Of a stretch of 38,214 bases of DNA, positions 1-12,821 are shown piece by piece (position 1 is the first letter of the stretch; every line of letters begins with the position of its first letter). This stretch comes from DASPFV01 sp035620975 (GTDB lineage: Bacteria; Acidobacteriota; Vicinamibacteria; Vicinamibacterales; 2-12-FULL-66-21), in assembly GCA_035620975.1 (NCBI GenBank), contig DASPFV010000240.1, positions 1-38,214 on the forward strand, read 5' to 3'. The notes under the pieces are model-generated. The model was not told the DNA's origin and did no database searches. It saw nothing but the letters and a program-made list of their open reading frames with translations. The position numbers were made by a program, and so were the translations under genes.

Positions 1-36
1 TGACGTACGGCCGGTCGATCCAGCGGCCGTACGTCA
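1..36. repeat. Perfect 13-bp inverted repeat (hairpin)
   Basis: TGACGTACGGCCG at 1-13 is repeated as its exact reverse complement at 24-36, with a 10-base loop. It lies 55 bp past the stop of the minus-strand gene ending at 92, so it could be a transcription terminator, but no T-run is visible inside the window. It could also be part of a longer element cut by the window edge. Confidence 0.6.
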
Positions 37-91
37 ATGCAAGACCTCACCCCACGTTCTCCGCCGGCTTCGACGCGTCCCCGCGCGTGGC

Positions 92-1039
92 TCAGACTGT
101 CTGCGTCGCGGGCATCAGGCTCCTCATGTACGCCAGTGCCAACCGGTTCGCACGGTCGATCTCGTCGATACCCGCGATCCGGTAGTTCCTGACGCACGGC
201 AGGCAGTACTCCGCGACGAGGTATCCCTCGTACCCCGCCTGCTGCAGCTCCGCGAGGAAGCGGCGGTAGTTGATCTCCCCGCCGACCGACGGCGCGGCCC
301 GCTGGACGGCGCCTCCCGCCGGCGCTTCGGCGAAGTTCCAGGCGCCGTAGTGGGTCAGCCGGATGTGCTCGCCGCAGGCTCGCACCGCCTCCGTCACGTA
401 GGCGTCGCTCTGCCGCTCCTTGAACAGCGGCACGTCGAGGCACAACCCGACGTTGGGCCGCTCGACCTGCTGCATCATCGCCAGCGCGTCCTCGTAGCCG
501 GTCCTGAGCACGGGCGCGTGGTTCTGCAGCGCGAGCGTGATCCCCCGCTCGGCGGCCCAGTCGGCCGTCTCGCGCAACCCCGCCACCGCGCGATCCCAGC
601 GTCGCAGATCCGCGGGATACAGCTGCTTGAAGTAGCTCTCGCGCTGGTACGGCCCGTAGAACGCCGTATCGTCCTCGTCGTTGATCACCCCGGGCCAGGC
701 GGCGAACACTTTGACGAGGCCGACCTCGAGGTCGCAGGCCAGCTCGATCACCTGGCGCATCATGGCGAGATTGTTCTCCCGCTCCTCCATGATCGCGCTG
801 GCGAAGTTCGACATGCTTTCGATCGCACAGATGGCGATGCCCTCGGCCTGGGCGGCGGCCCGGATCGCCTGCCGATCGCGCTTCGTGAGATCGAGCGGCG
901 AGGCCACCGGCCTCTTGGCCTCTATCGAGATGCCGTCGAATCCCAGCTCCGTGGCCCGACGGATCTGCTCGACCACCGTCAGCGCCGGTCCGTCGTAGAA
1001 CTGCCCCGAATAGGTGACCGTCAGGAACGCGAACTTCAT
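92..1039 (-). CDS. Sugar phosphate isomerase/epimerase-like TIM barrel protein
   Basis: The 315-residue product has the pattern of the xylose-isomerase-like / AP endonuclease 2 superfamily, whose members bind divalent metal in a TIM barrel and isomerise or epimerise sugars and related polyols. Visible family signatures are an early IEAKRP strand end, LALQNHAP, GLCLDVPLF, IRLTHYGAW and a late LVAEYCLP, which together supply the usual Glu, His and Asp ligands. No signal peptide is visible, so it is probably cytoplasmic. The ATG at 1039 is preceded by GGGAGG with 6-base spacing, which fixes the start. A second member of the superfamily lies just upstream on the same strand (130 bp gap), so the two may be co-transcribed. 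Substrate cannot be told from sequence. Confidence 0.85.
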   Translation of the reverse strand: MKFAFLTVTYSGQFYDGPALTVVEQIRRATELGFDGISIEAKRPVASPLDLTKRDRQAIRAAAQAEGIAICAIESMSNFASAIMEERENNLAMMRQVIELACDLEVGLVKVFAAWPGVINDEDDTAFYGPYQRESYFKQLYPADLRRWDRAVAGLRETADWAAERGITLALQNHAPVLRTGYEDALAMMQQVERPNVGLCLDVPLFKERQSDAYVTEAVRACGEHIRLTHYGAWNFAEAPAGGAVQRAAPSVGGEINYRRFLAELQQAGYEGYLVAEYCLPCVRNYRIAGIDEIDRANRLALAYMRSLMPATQTV

Positions 1040-1169
1040 GGCAGACCTCCCTCATTCAGCCGTCCACGCCGCGGACGCCGCTCGAGCTCTCGATCCCCTC
1101 CTTTCAAGGCTGCCAGATTGGCGTCGCGAGTCGCAAGCGGCCCGCAGCGGCCGATTCATGCACACGCGC

Positions 1170-2030
1170 TCAGACCTGGAGATTGCGCAGGAACGCAACG
1201 CTGGCCTTCATCTGATCGAGGCCGAGCTCGACGAAGTAGTTCTTCACCCCGGCCGCCTTCGCGGCGGTGAAGATCTTCTTCCAGTCGATCGTTCCCTGCC
1301 CGACCGCAACCGTCTGCTGCTTCTCTGGCGACCAGTCCTGCAGGTGCATCGAGACGAAGCGCCCAGGGTACTTCGTGAAGTACTCGGCGGCGTCGAACCC
1401 GTGTCGGATCGTGGAGAGCTGGAACTGGAACTTCACCAGCTCCGGATCGAGCAGCTCCAGGAGGACGTCGTACGTCCGCCGGCCGTCCACCGTGGAGACT
1501 TCGAAGCCTTCGTTGTGGAGCCCCTGCTGAATGCCGGCTTTCGCGGCATGCGCCGCCAGCTGGTTGTACTCCTCCGCGGCACGCTTCACGTCGTCCATCG
1601 TCGGATTCCTCGGCCCGCCGAGCGTCGGCACGATCATCTGCGTGAGACCGACCTCTTTCGCCCACGCCACCCGGCCGGCGACGTCGTCGCGCAGCTCCGT
1701 CATGGTGAAGTGGGCGCTCTCACACGCCAGGCCCAGGTCACCGAGGAGCCGCCGCAGCTCCGGTCCGCGGTACTTCCCGAAGGCGGCAAACCCCGACTCG
1801 GCGTAGCCGGCCGGCGAGCAGAGCTCGATCCGCTGGAATCCGGCGTCGGCGAGCAGCCGCAGCGTCCCGGGAACGTTCTTTTCGATCATCGCGCGCACGG
1901 GCCACGTCTGGCAGCCGATGGGCATCCCGAGCGGGTTGGCGACGAGGGGGTGGCCTCCCACCGCCAGCACTGCACCGCCTGCAGCACCGGCGGCCGTTTT
2001 CCGGAAGAACTCCCGTCTCGAGATGCTCAT
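1170..2030 (-). CDS. Tat-exported sugar phosphate isomerase/epimerase-like protein
   Basis: This 286-residue protein starts with SRREFFRKTAAGAAGGAVLAVGG, a twin-arginine signal with RR followed by FF and an Ala/Gly-rich hydrophobic stretch, so export in folded form is likely. The mature part is a xylose-isomerase-like TIM barrel: FQRIELCSP, ESAHFTMTEL, GLHNEGFE, FVSMHLQDW and FVELGLDQ are recognisable strand ends. In the strand that usually carries a metal-binding Asp or Glu the sequence reads KFQFQLST, so one ligand may be altered. The ATG at 2030 has GAAGGAGG five bases upstream. Secreted members of this family are common in Acidobacteriota and Planctomycetota, where they are often annotated only by fold. 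It is divergent from the ADOP permease at 2224. Confidence 0.83.
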   Translation of the reverse strand: MSISRREFFRKTAAGAAGGAVLAVGGHPLVANPLGMPIGCQTWPVRAMIEKNVPGTLRLLADAGFQRIELCSPAGYAESGFAAFGKYRGPELRRLLGDLGLACESAHFTMTELRDDVAGRVAWAKEVGLTQMIVPTLGGPRNPTMDDVKRAAEEYNQLAAHAAKAGIQQGLHNEGFEVSTVDGRRTYDVLLELLDPELVKFQFQLSTIRHGFDAAEYFTKYPGRFVSMHLQDWSPEKQQTVAVGQGTIDWKKIFTAAKAAGVKNYFVELGLDQMKASVAFLRNLQV

Positions 2031-2223
2031 CGGCGCCTCCTTCGCAAACCGCTCGTCGTGGACACGTCAGCCGTCGCGGCCGTCGCTGCGCCTTCTCAGC
2101 ATAGGCCAGTTCCAACCCCGGCACGCCTGCAACCAGGGCTCGAGTGGCGGCACCAGGCCGGACATCCCGTCACCCCCCGCGAAGCCTGAAACAATTCGGC
2201 CGCGGAGCCGGTCTAAGGCAACC

Positions 2224-4680
2224 ATGAGCACGGCACCGGACTTCCGCCATGGCCTGCGGCTCCTCGTCAAGAGCCCTCTGTTCACCGTGACCGCGGTTCT
2301 GTCGCTGGCTGCGGGCGTCGCCGGCACCGCCGCGATCTTCAGCCTGGCCGACGCCCTCCTGCTTCGACCAAGACCAGGCGTGGCCGATCCCGCCACCCTC
2401 ATCGATATCGGCCGGAGCACACGCGGGCAGGGTCTCGACAACTTCGGGTACCCGCTTTTCGAGGAGATGCGCCAGGGGACTACCCATCTCGAGGCGATGG
2501 CGGCCCATCAACTCGGGCCGCAGATCATGAGCCTCGGCGACGCGCAGTCGTCCGAGCGCATTTTCGCCGGGCTCGTGTCGGGCAACTATTTCGACGTGGT
2601 CGGCACGCGTCCTGCGCTCGGGCGATTCTTCCTCCCCGAGGAAGATCACACGCCCGATACGCACCCGGTCGTCGTGCTGAGCCACGAGTTCTGGACGCGC
2701 CGGTTCGGGCGGCGGACCGACATCCTGGGACAGACAATCCGGCTCAACGCGCGGCCGTATTCGATCGTCGGCGTGGCGGAAGAGGGTTTCACCGGCACGA
2801 CGTTCATCGGCGCCGACTTCTGGGTGCCGATGGCCATGGATGCGCACGTGCGCGCGGGCGACGGCTCGCTCCGGGACAACCACAACGCCGTCTGGATGCT
2901 GGCGCTGGGACGGCTGAAACCGGGCGCCACGATGGAGCAGGCGCGGGACGAGCTGCAGGCCATCATGCTCAACTACCTGCAGTCGCGGGGTGACGATCGC
3001 GCATCGCGCTGGGGCGTCGCCGTCGCGGCCTCCACCCGCATTCCCGCGCCGATGGCTGCGCCGGTCAACGGCTTCATCGGCATGCTCGGCCTGCTCACCG
3101 GGCTCGTGCTCCTGATCGCGTGCAGCAACATCGCGGGGATGCTGCTGGCCCGCGGCCTCGACCGGCGCCGCGAACTGGCGACCAGGCTGGCGGTCGGCGC
3201 GACGCGGGCGCGCCTGGTTCGCCAGCTGCTGCTCGAAGGGCTGGCGCTGGCGCTGATCGCTGGTGCGGTGAGCGTGCCGCTGACCTATCTGCTCGTGGGC
3301 GCACTCACGACGTATGCGCCGAACCTGCCCATTCCGCTCGTGCTCGATCTCCGTGTGGACCCGCGCGTGCAGGGTTTCGCATTCCTGCTGTCCTGCGCGG
3401 CTGCCGCGGGCTTCGGGCTGCTGCCCGCCCTGCAGTCCACGAGGCTCGATCTCTCCCCGGCCCTGCGGGGCGCGAACGCGAGCGCCGACCGCCGGCGCGC
3501 CTGGCTCCGTCAGGGTCTCGTGGCCACGCAGGTCGCCGTCGCCCTCCTGCTGCTCGTCACCGCGGGCCTCTTCCTGCGGTCGCTGCGCGAAGCGGCCATC
3601 ACCGACGTCGGATTCACGGCCGCGCTGGTCGACACCGTACAGATCGACACGAGGATCGGGGGATATCGCACGGACGCCGAGGGCAGCCGCGTCGTCGGCG
3701 AGCTCGCCGAGCGCTTTCGCGCCCTGCCGGGAATCGTGGCGGTCGGCGCGTCCCGCATGGTGCCGCTCCAGGGAGGGCGCCTGGGTCTCGGCGGGCTGAG
3801 CGCACCCGGCCACGTGGGTCCGGATGGCCAGGACCGCGTGACCGCGGACTGGGACGCCGTTTCCGACGGCTATTTCGCGGCCCTGCAGATGCCAATCGTC
3901 GAAGGTCGCGCATTCGGCGCGCAGGACCGCGCCGGCGCGCCGTTCGTCGCCATCGTGAACCAGACGATGGCGGAGCGCGTCTGGCCCGGGAAGAGCGCCG
4001 TCGGACAGACACTGGTGCAGCACATGGGCGCCGGCGAGCAGCGCCAACTGCACGTCGTCGGCGTGGCGCGCAACGGCAAGTATCGATCCGTGGCCGACGG
4101 CCCGCAGAGCTTCATCTACGTGCCGCTCGCCCAGCAGTTCCTGTCGGAGGTGACCTTCTACGTCCGCCGGGCGGCCGGCCCCGTTCGTACGGGCGAGCTG
4201 CGCCAGGCCGTCGTCGCGTACGATCCCAACCTGCCCGTCATCCATACCGATACGCTCGAACGCGCCACCGCGCTGGGACTGCTACCGCAGCGCATCGCCG
4301 CCTGGATCGCGGGCAGCGTGGCCTGCATCGGCCTGTTCCTCTCGGCGCTTGGATTGTACGGGGTCACCGCTTTTTCCGTCTCGCAACGCGCGCGCGAAAT
4401 CGCCATCAGGCTGGCGGTCGGCGCGTCGCAGCGCGCCGTGGTCCGCCTCGTCCTGCGTCAGGCGATCTGGCTCGTGGCGGGAGGAACGGTCGTCGGCCTC
4501 GGCCTCGCCGCCCTGCTCTCGACGCTCCTGGGAAGCTTTCTGGTGGGACTGAAGCCGATCGACCCGTTCGCGTTCGGCGTTTCCCTCGCCGTGGTGGTCG
4601 GCGTCATGGTCTTCTCGTCGTGGACGCCGGCCCGGCGGGCTGCCTCGATGGATCCCGTGGAGGCGTTGCGGGCGGAATAG
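2224..4680 (+). CDS. ADOP-type MacB/FtsX ABC permease (copy 1)
   Basis: The 818-residue protein has two MacB-like halves. The first has a membrane segment near residues 20-45 (FTVTAVLSLAAGVAG), a periplasmic MacB_PCD domain (LSHEFWTRRFG near 155) and an FtsX domain (LVLLIACSNIAGMLLARG near 295 with RRELATRLAVGATRARLVRQL). A second periplasmic domain and a C-terminal FtsX domain follow (LYGVTAFSVSQRAREIAIRLAVGASQ near 710). This is the architecture of acidobacterial duplicated orphan permeases (TIGR03434). No ATPase gene is adjacent, as is usual for the family. The ATG at 2224 is chosen because upstream in-frame codons run into the region of the divergent gene and lack family similarity. Only 13 bp separate its stop from the convergent uvrA stop. 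Substrate unknown. Confidence 0.88.
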   Translation: MSTAPDFRHGLRLLVKSPLFTVTAVLSLAAGVAGTAAIFSLADALLLRPRPGVADPATLIDIGRSTRGQGLDNFGYPLFEEMRQGTTHLEAMAAHQLGPQIMSLGDAQSSERIFAGLVSGNYFDVVGTRPALGRFFLPEEDHTPDTHPVVVLSHEFWTRRFGRRTDILGQTIRLNARPYSIVGVAEEGFTGTTFIGADFWVPMAMDAHVRAGDGSLRDNHNAVWMLALGRLKPGATMEQARDELQAIMLNYLQSRGDDRASRWGVAVAASTRIPAPMAAPVNGFIGMLGLLTGLVLLIACSNIAGMLLARGLDRRRELATRLAVGATRARLVRQLLLEGLALALIAGAVSVPLTYLLVGALTTYAPNLPIPLVLDLRVDPRVQGFAFLLSCAAAAGFGLLPALQSTRLDLSPALRGANASADRRRAWLRQGLVATQVAVALLLLVTAGLFLRSLREAAITDVGFTAALVDTVQIDTRIGGYRTDAEGSRVVGELAERFRALPGIVAVGASRMVPLQGGRLGLGGLSAPGHVGPDGQDRVTADWDAVSDGYFAALQMPIVEGRAFGAQDRAGAPFVAIVNQTMAERVWPGKSAVGQTLVQHMGAGEQRQLHVVGVARNGKYRSVADGPQSFIYVPLAQQFLSEVTFYVRRAAGPVRTGELRQAVVAYDPNLPVIHTDTLERATALGLLPQRIAAWIAGSVACIGLFLSALGLYGVTAFSVSQRAREIAIRLAVGASQRAVVRLVLRQAIWLVAGGTVVGLGLAALLSTLLGSFLVGLKPIDPFAFGVSLAVVVGVMVFSSWTPARRAASMDPVEALRAE

Positions 4681-4693
4681 CATCCGCCGGGCT

Positions 4694-7684
<2,991 letters not shown>

Positions 7685-7709
7685 GCTCGATGACCCGGAG
7701 TTGGACGAC

Positions 7710-8678
7710 TCAGACGCCGCCCGGCCGCCAGCGCTCGTCGTCGCCACCCAGGTGGAAGAACGCCAGCTCCTGCACCTCGACGCTGCTCCGCCTGGTCAGC
7801 CGCAGCGGCGTGGACGCCTTGCCAATGAGGTTGCGCGACGCCAGGTACTCGCAGGCTGTCGTGACGCCGGCCACGTCGAAGTTGCGCGTGAAGTGCTGCT
7901 CCATCTCCGTGCATGACCGCGGCTCCCCCGCATCCCGCAGGTAGTCCATGACGGCCCGGAACAGCGCCGGTGCCCTCCCGGCCATGTAGGCGTCAACGGC
8001 GTCGAGCGCCGCCTCGATGCGATCCCGCTGCTTGGGGGTGTTGAGCAGATCCGTGTAGATGGTCCCGAAGAACGAGGGGTTCAGCGAGAGCGCCTGCGGA
8101 ATCACCTCCCGATCCGCGAACAGGCGGCGGCCGATCACCTCGATGCGCGCGAGCGGCGTTGCGGCATAGAGGATCCAGAGCGCCGCGTAGTCGAGATCGC
8201 CGCGCGTCACGAGCCACTTGCGGGCCTTGTCGATGGCGGGCAGGGCGTAGGTGGCCGAGCGGAGCAGCTGCAGCTCCGTGTCGCGGTGGCCGATCTCGTG
8301 CAGGGTCCGGCACAGCTCGGCAATCGACGGGTCGTGGGTGTAGAGGAGCCGGCCCTTCGCCAGCAGCGCGTGCACGAAGGAGTTGTGCGTGGCGCCTTCG
8401 ACCGTCTTCCGGAACTGCGCGCGGGGCACGAGAATCGCGTGGACCGTCACGCCGTCCGCGTTCATCGTCGCATCCGCCGGCCCCCCCTTCGCATCGTCGA
8501 CGGTCACCAGCAGCAGGTCGATGTCCGACCGCGCCCAGACCGTGTCGTGCGACAGGCTGCCGCACAGGATCGCCGCCAGCACGCACCGATCGGCTTTGAT
8601 CTGCTCGACGAGAACGTCGAGCGCCGCCTGGAAGCGTTCCCGGAGTGGTTCGTCGCGCATGGCCGGCTCGACGATCAT
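7710..8678 (-). CDS. Nucleotidyltransferase-domain protein
   Basis: The 322-residue protein carries the polymerase-beta-like nucleotidyltransferase signature GSLSHDTVWARSDIDLLLV. Gly40-Ser41 and the metal-binding Asp52 and Asp54 are in place. Related enzymes transfer a nucleotide to small molecules such as aminoglycosides, or to proteins or tRNA. The C-terminal part is largely helical and resembles helical domains of kanamycin-nucleotidyltransferase-like proteins, but no specific subfamily is recognised. It is 25 bp upstream of the uvrA start on the same strand, so the two are probably co-transcribed. The ATG at 8678 lacks a clear Shine-Dalgarno; an alternative ATG lies at 8660. It is long for a toxin-antitoxin MNT protein, and no HEPN partner is visible. 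Confidence 0.75.
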   Translation of the reverse strand: MIVEPAMRDEPLRERFQAALDVLVEQIKADRCVLAAILCGSLSHDTVWARSDIDLLLVTVDDAKGGPADATMNADGVTVHAILVPRAQFRKTVEGATHNSFVHALLAKGRLLYTHDPSIAELCRTLHEIGHRDTELQLLRSATYALPAIDKARKWLVTRGDLDYAALWILYAATPLARIEVIGRRLFADREVIPQALSLNPSFFGTIYTDLLNTPKQRDRIEAALDAVDAYMAGRAPALFRAVMDYLRDAGEPRSCTEMEQHFTRNFDVAGVTTACEYLASRNLIGKASTPLRLTRRSSVEVQELAFFHLGGDDERWRPGGV

Positions 8679-8686
8679 AACGAATC

Positions 8687-8707
8687 GGTTCAGGGTTCAG
8701 GGTTCCG
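8687..8707. repeat. Three tandem heptamers GGTTCAG/GGTTCCG
   Basis: Units at 8687-8693, 8694-8700 and 8701-8707 read GGTTCAG, GGTTCAG and GGTTCCG. They lie just upstream of the nucleotidyltransferase start. The 7-bp period matches the heptamer arrays at 17.0-17.2 kb, although the unit sequence differs. Confidence 0.7.
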
Positions 8708-8785
8708 GGGGTGCGCGGAGCGGCTGCGGGCGAACGGGGAAGCTGAAAAATGGACGCTGACAACAGGAGCGGCAGTTCCAGGTCG

Positions 8786-8805
8786 TTTCCGTCTTCAGAC
8801 GGAAA
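8786..8805. terminator. Candidate hairpin downstream of the desaturase gene
   Basis: TTTCCGTCT at 8786-8794 pairs with AGACGGAAA at 8797-8805 to give a compact hairpin 16 bp past the desaturase stop (minus strand). It is well placed to be a terminator, but the strand being read has no long T-run after the stem, so the role is uncertain. Confidence 0.45.
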
Positions 8806-8820
8806 ATCCACCTGTTCGGT

Positions 8821-9681
<861 letters not shown>

Positions 9682-9788
9682 CTGAGCGGTTCCTGACGGG
9701 CTGGCTGGCTGCACGGCAGGAGGCCGGAGCCGACCTGCGACGATAGCAGGACGCGGGGTGGACGGCTGTAATAGTTGTGTACCGGACC

Positions 9789-9794
9789 TATAAT
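9789..9794 (+). promoter_or_regulatory. Consensus -10 box (TATAAT) of the hybrid kinase gene
   Basis: A perfect TATAAT lies 14 bases before the ATG at 9809, placing the predicted transcription start near 9801 and giving a leader of only about 8 bases without a Shine-Dalgarno. No good -35 box is seen at 17 bp spacing. Confidence 0.5.
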
Positions 9795-9808
9795 CAGCGC
9801 TCGGTCTC

Positions 9809-12796
9809 ATGACGCCCGACGTCAATACCGCACCCGGCGAGCGACCCGCGAGACGGCGCCTGACGGCCGAGCACGTGGCCGCCCGCGCCCTCGTCGAAGC
9901 CGGCAGCTTCGCCGAGGCCGCGCCGAAGATCCTCGAGGCCATCTGCGAGGCCCTCGAGTGGGAGCACGGCGCGCTCTGGAGCCTCGACCGCGAGCATCAC
10001 GTGCTCAAGTGCGTGGAGATCTGGACCGGCCCCGGCGTGGAGCTTCCGCGGTTCGCCGCCATCAGCCGGGAGATCACCTTCGCGAAGGGAGTCGGCCTCC
10101 CCGGCCGTGTCTGGGCCACGGCGCAGCCCGCCTGGATCCCGGATGTCGTCCACGACGGCAACTTCCCGCGGGCGAAGGTGGCGGGCGACGAGGGGTTGCA
10201 CGCGGCGTTCGGGTTCCCCGTCCTGCTGCGGGGCGAGGTCCTCGGCGTCATGGAGTTCTTCAGCCGCGACGTGCGGCCTCCCGACGAGGATTTGCTCTCG
10301 ATGCTCGCGGGAGTGGGCAACCAGATCGGGCTCTTCGTGGATCGGCGCCGCGCGCAGGAGGAGCTGGACCGGTTCTTCACGCTCTCGCTGGACATGCTGT
10401 GCATCGCGGGGTTCGACGGCTACTTCAAGCGCGTGAACCCGGCGTGGGAGCGCGTGCTCGGCTATCCCGAGGCCGAGCTGCTCTCCCGGCCCTTCATGGA
10501 CATGGTCCATCCCGACGACCGCGCCGCCACGTTGGCGGAAATGCAGAAGCTCGGCCAGGGCCAGGAGGTCATCTACTTCGAGAACCGTTATCTGCATCGC
10601 GACGGTACAGTGCGATGGCTGCTGTGGACGTCCACGCCGTTCCGGGAGCAGGAGGTGGTCTACGCCGCGGCGCGCGACATCACGGAGCGCAAGGCCGCCG
10701 AGGAAACGATGGCGAGCTACGCCCGCGAGCTCGAAGGGACGCACCGCGAGCTGGAGGACCAGGCGGCGCGACTCGCGCAGCTCGTGAAGGAGCTCGAAAT
10801 CGCGCGGCGGCGCGCCGAGGAGGCCGCCGAGGCGAAGAGCGCGTTCCTGGCCAACATGAGCCACGAGATCCGGACGCCGCTGAACGCCATTCTCGGCATG
10901 ACGACCCTGGCGCTGCGGACGCGCCTGACCGCGGAGCAGCGCGACTACCTGTCGACGGTGAAGTCCTCCGCCGAATCACTGGTCGAAATCGTCAACGACA
11001 TCCTCGACTTCTCGAAGATCGAGGCGCGCCGGCTCGAGCTCGAGTGCACGGAGTTCGAGCTGCGGGAGGTCGTCGGCGATGCGGCCAAGCTCCTGGCCCT
11101 GCGCGCCGACGAGAAGGGGCTCGAGCTCGCATGCGACATCGCGCCGGAGGTACCGGAGCTGCTGCTCGGTGATCCGGGCCGGCTCCGGCAGGTGCTCCTG
11201 AACGTGCTCGGCAACGCGGTGAAGTTCACGGCGGCGGGAGAAGTGGTGCTGCGCGTGACCCTGGCCTCCGCCGGGCCCGGAGAGGTGACGCTGCATTTCG
11301 CCGTGCGCGATACCGGGATCGGCATCCCGGCCGACAAGCAGCAGGAGATCTTCCAGGCGTTCACCCAGGCAGACAGCTCGACGACCCGACGCTTCGGCGG
11401 CACGGGACTCGGCCTCGCGATCGCGCTGCGGCTCGTCGAAATGATGGAAGGCCGGATGTGGGTCGCCAGCGAGCCAGGCCGCGGCAGCACGTTCTTCTTC
11501 ACGGCGCGATTCGAGCGCCCGCACGTGCCACAACGCGTCCTGGCACGGGCGAAGCCAAAGACCCTCGAGGGACTGCGCGTGCTGGTGGTCGACGACAACG
11601 CCACGAATCGGCAGATCCTGCAGGAGATGCTGGCGAGCTGGCACATGCGTCCGACCGCGGTCGCCGATGCCGCCGCGGCGATGATCGCGCTGCGCGAGGC
11701 GGTCCGGGCCCGGGAGCGGTTCGACGTGCTGATCTCCGACTGCCAGATGCCGGACGTCGACGGCTTCACTCTGGCGCGCCGCGTCAAGGGAGATCGACGG
11801 CTCGCGCGGACACCCATCCTGATGCTCACCTCCGTGGGCCAGGGGGAGGGCGTCCTGCGGCGGGGGCGCAAGACGGTCGATGCCTATCTCACCAAGCCTG
11901 TGAAACACTCGGACCTGCTCGACGCGTTGGCAACGCTCTTCGGCGCGGCCCGCCGGCCGGACGATGCCGCCGGGGTCGAGCCGGCACGAGAACAACCCGC
12001 GCGTCGACTGCGCGTGCTCGTCGCGGAGGACAACGTCGTGAACCGCACGCTCGTGACGAAGGTCCTCGAAAAGCGCGGCCATCACGTGACCGCTGTCGAG
12101 AACGGACGCGAGGCGTTCGAAGCCATTCCGTTCGGGGGGGGCGATGGCCCCGATCTCGTCCTGCTGGATCTGCAGATGCCGGTGATGAGCGGGTTCGAAG
12201 CCGCGTGGGCGATTCGCGAGCGCGAGCGCGAGCACGGCGGGCACCTGCCGCTCGTGGCCCTGACCGCGCACGCGATGCAGGGAGACCGCGAACGCTGTCT
12301 TGCCGCCGGCATGGACGACTACCTCTCGAAACCGATCGACGTGGACCAGCTCGTCGCGACCGTCGAGCGGCTCGGTCGGCCGCGGGCTCCATCCTCCGCC
12401 GCAGTCACGCCGGCGTCAGCGGACGGGTCCGCGTTCGACGAGGCCGCCGCGCTGGCCTGCACGGGCGGCGACCGCGATCTCCTGCGGGAGGTCGTCGCCC
12501 TGTTCCGGGCGGATTACCCTTCGTCGCTGCAGGAGATCGAGCGGGCGCTCGCCGCCGAGGACGCCGACGCGCTCCGGATGGCCGCCCACAGCCTGAAAGG
12601 GAGCATCGCGACCGCCGGCGCCGTGGCAGGCCGCGAGGCGGCCGCGCAGCTCGAGCAGCTCGCCAGGTCCGGGCGCTTCGCCGAGGCGAGGGAAGCCTGC
12701 GCCACCCTGCGGCGCGAGATCGAGCGGCTGGAGCAGGCGTTCCTCGACGCCGGGCTCGTCGCGTCCACACACACCACCACGCCGCGGCCGCGCTGA
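9809..12796 (+). CDS. Hybrid sensor histidine kinase: GAF-PAS-HisKA-HATPase-REC-REC-HPt
   Basis: The 995-residue protein contains a complete phosphorelay. A GAF domain (about residues 20-175) and a PAS domain (about 185-300) are the sensors. A coiled coil (about 300-345) leads to the HisKA box ANMSHEIRTPLN with His352. The HATPase domain has the N box (LLNVLGNAVKF), DTGIGIP and FGGTGLGL. Receiver 1 has Asp644 in ISDCQMPDVDG, receiver 2 has Asp787 in LLDLQMPVMSG, and a C-terminal HPt has His927 in AAHSLKGS. No membrane span or signal peptide is seen, so it should be a soluble, cytoplasmic sensor of a small ligand or redox state. It is followed 25 bp later by a receiver/HATPase gene, the likely output partner. 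Confidence 0.95.
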   Translation: MTPDVNTAPGERPARRRLTAEHVAARALVEAGSFAEAAPKILEAICEALEWEHGALWSLDREHHVLKCVEIWTGPGVELPRFAAISREITFAKGVGLPGRVWATAQPAWIPDVVHDGNFPRAKVAGDEGLHAAFGFPVLLRGEVLGVMEFFSRDVRPPDEDLLSMLAGVGNQIGLFVDRRRAQEELDRFFTLSLDMLCIAGFDGYFKRVNPAWERVLGYPEAELLSRPFMDMVHPDDRAATLAEMQKLGQGQEVIYFENRYLHRDGTVRWLLWTSTPFREQEVVYAAARDITERKAAEETMASYARELEGTHRELEDQAARLAQLVKELEIARRRAEEAAEAKSAFLANMSHEIRTPLNAILGMTTLALRTRLTAEQRDYLSTVKSSAESLVEIVNDILDFSKIEARRLELECTEFELREVVGDAAKLLALRADEKGLELACDIAPEVPELLLGDPGRLRQVLLNVLGNAVKFTAAGEVVLRVTLASAGPGEVTLHFAVRDTGIGIPADKQQEIFQAFTQADSSTTRRFGGTGLGLAIALRLVEMMEGRMWVASEPGRGSTFFFTARFERPHVPQRVLARAKPKTLEGLRVLVVDDNATNRQILQEMLASWHMRPTAVADAAAAMIALREAVRARERFDVLISDCQMPDVDGFTLARRVKGDRRLARTPILMLTSVGQGEGVLRRGRKTVDAYLTKPVKHSDLLDALATLFGAARRPDDAAGVEPAREQPARRLRVLVAEDNVVNRTLVTKVLEKRGHHVTAVENGREAFEAIPFGGGDGPDLVLLDLQMPVMSGFEAAWAIREREREHGGHLPLVALTAHAMQGDRERCLAAGMDDYLSKPIDVDQLVATVERLGRPRAPSSAAVTPASADGSAFDEAAALACTGGDRDLLREVVALFRADYPSSLQEIERALAAEDADALRMAAHSLKGSIATAGAVAGREAAAQLEQLARSGRFAEAREACATLRREIERLEQAFLDAGLVASTHTTTPRPR

Positions 12797-12821
12797 CGGC
12801 CCGCGCGAAGCGAGGGATCTC

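Noticed and set aside
7685..7747. Upstream start of UvrA at 7747
   Set aside because: It would overlap the nucleotidyltransferase gene by 38 bases and add a Ser/Gly-rich stretch not seen in the family.
9794..12271. Long minus-strand frames opposite the hybrid kinase
   Set aside because: They mirror the codon pattern of the kinase gene; the forward frame has complete domains and catalytic residues.
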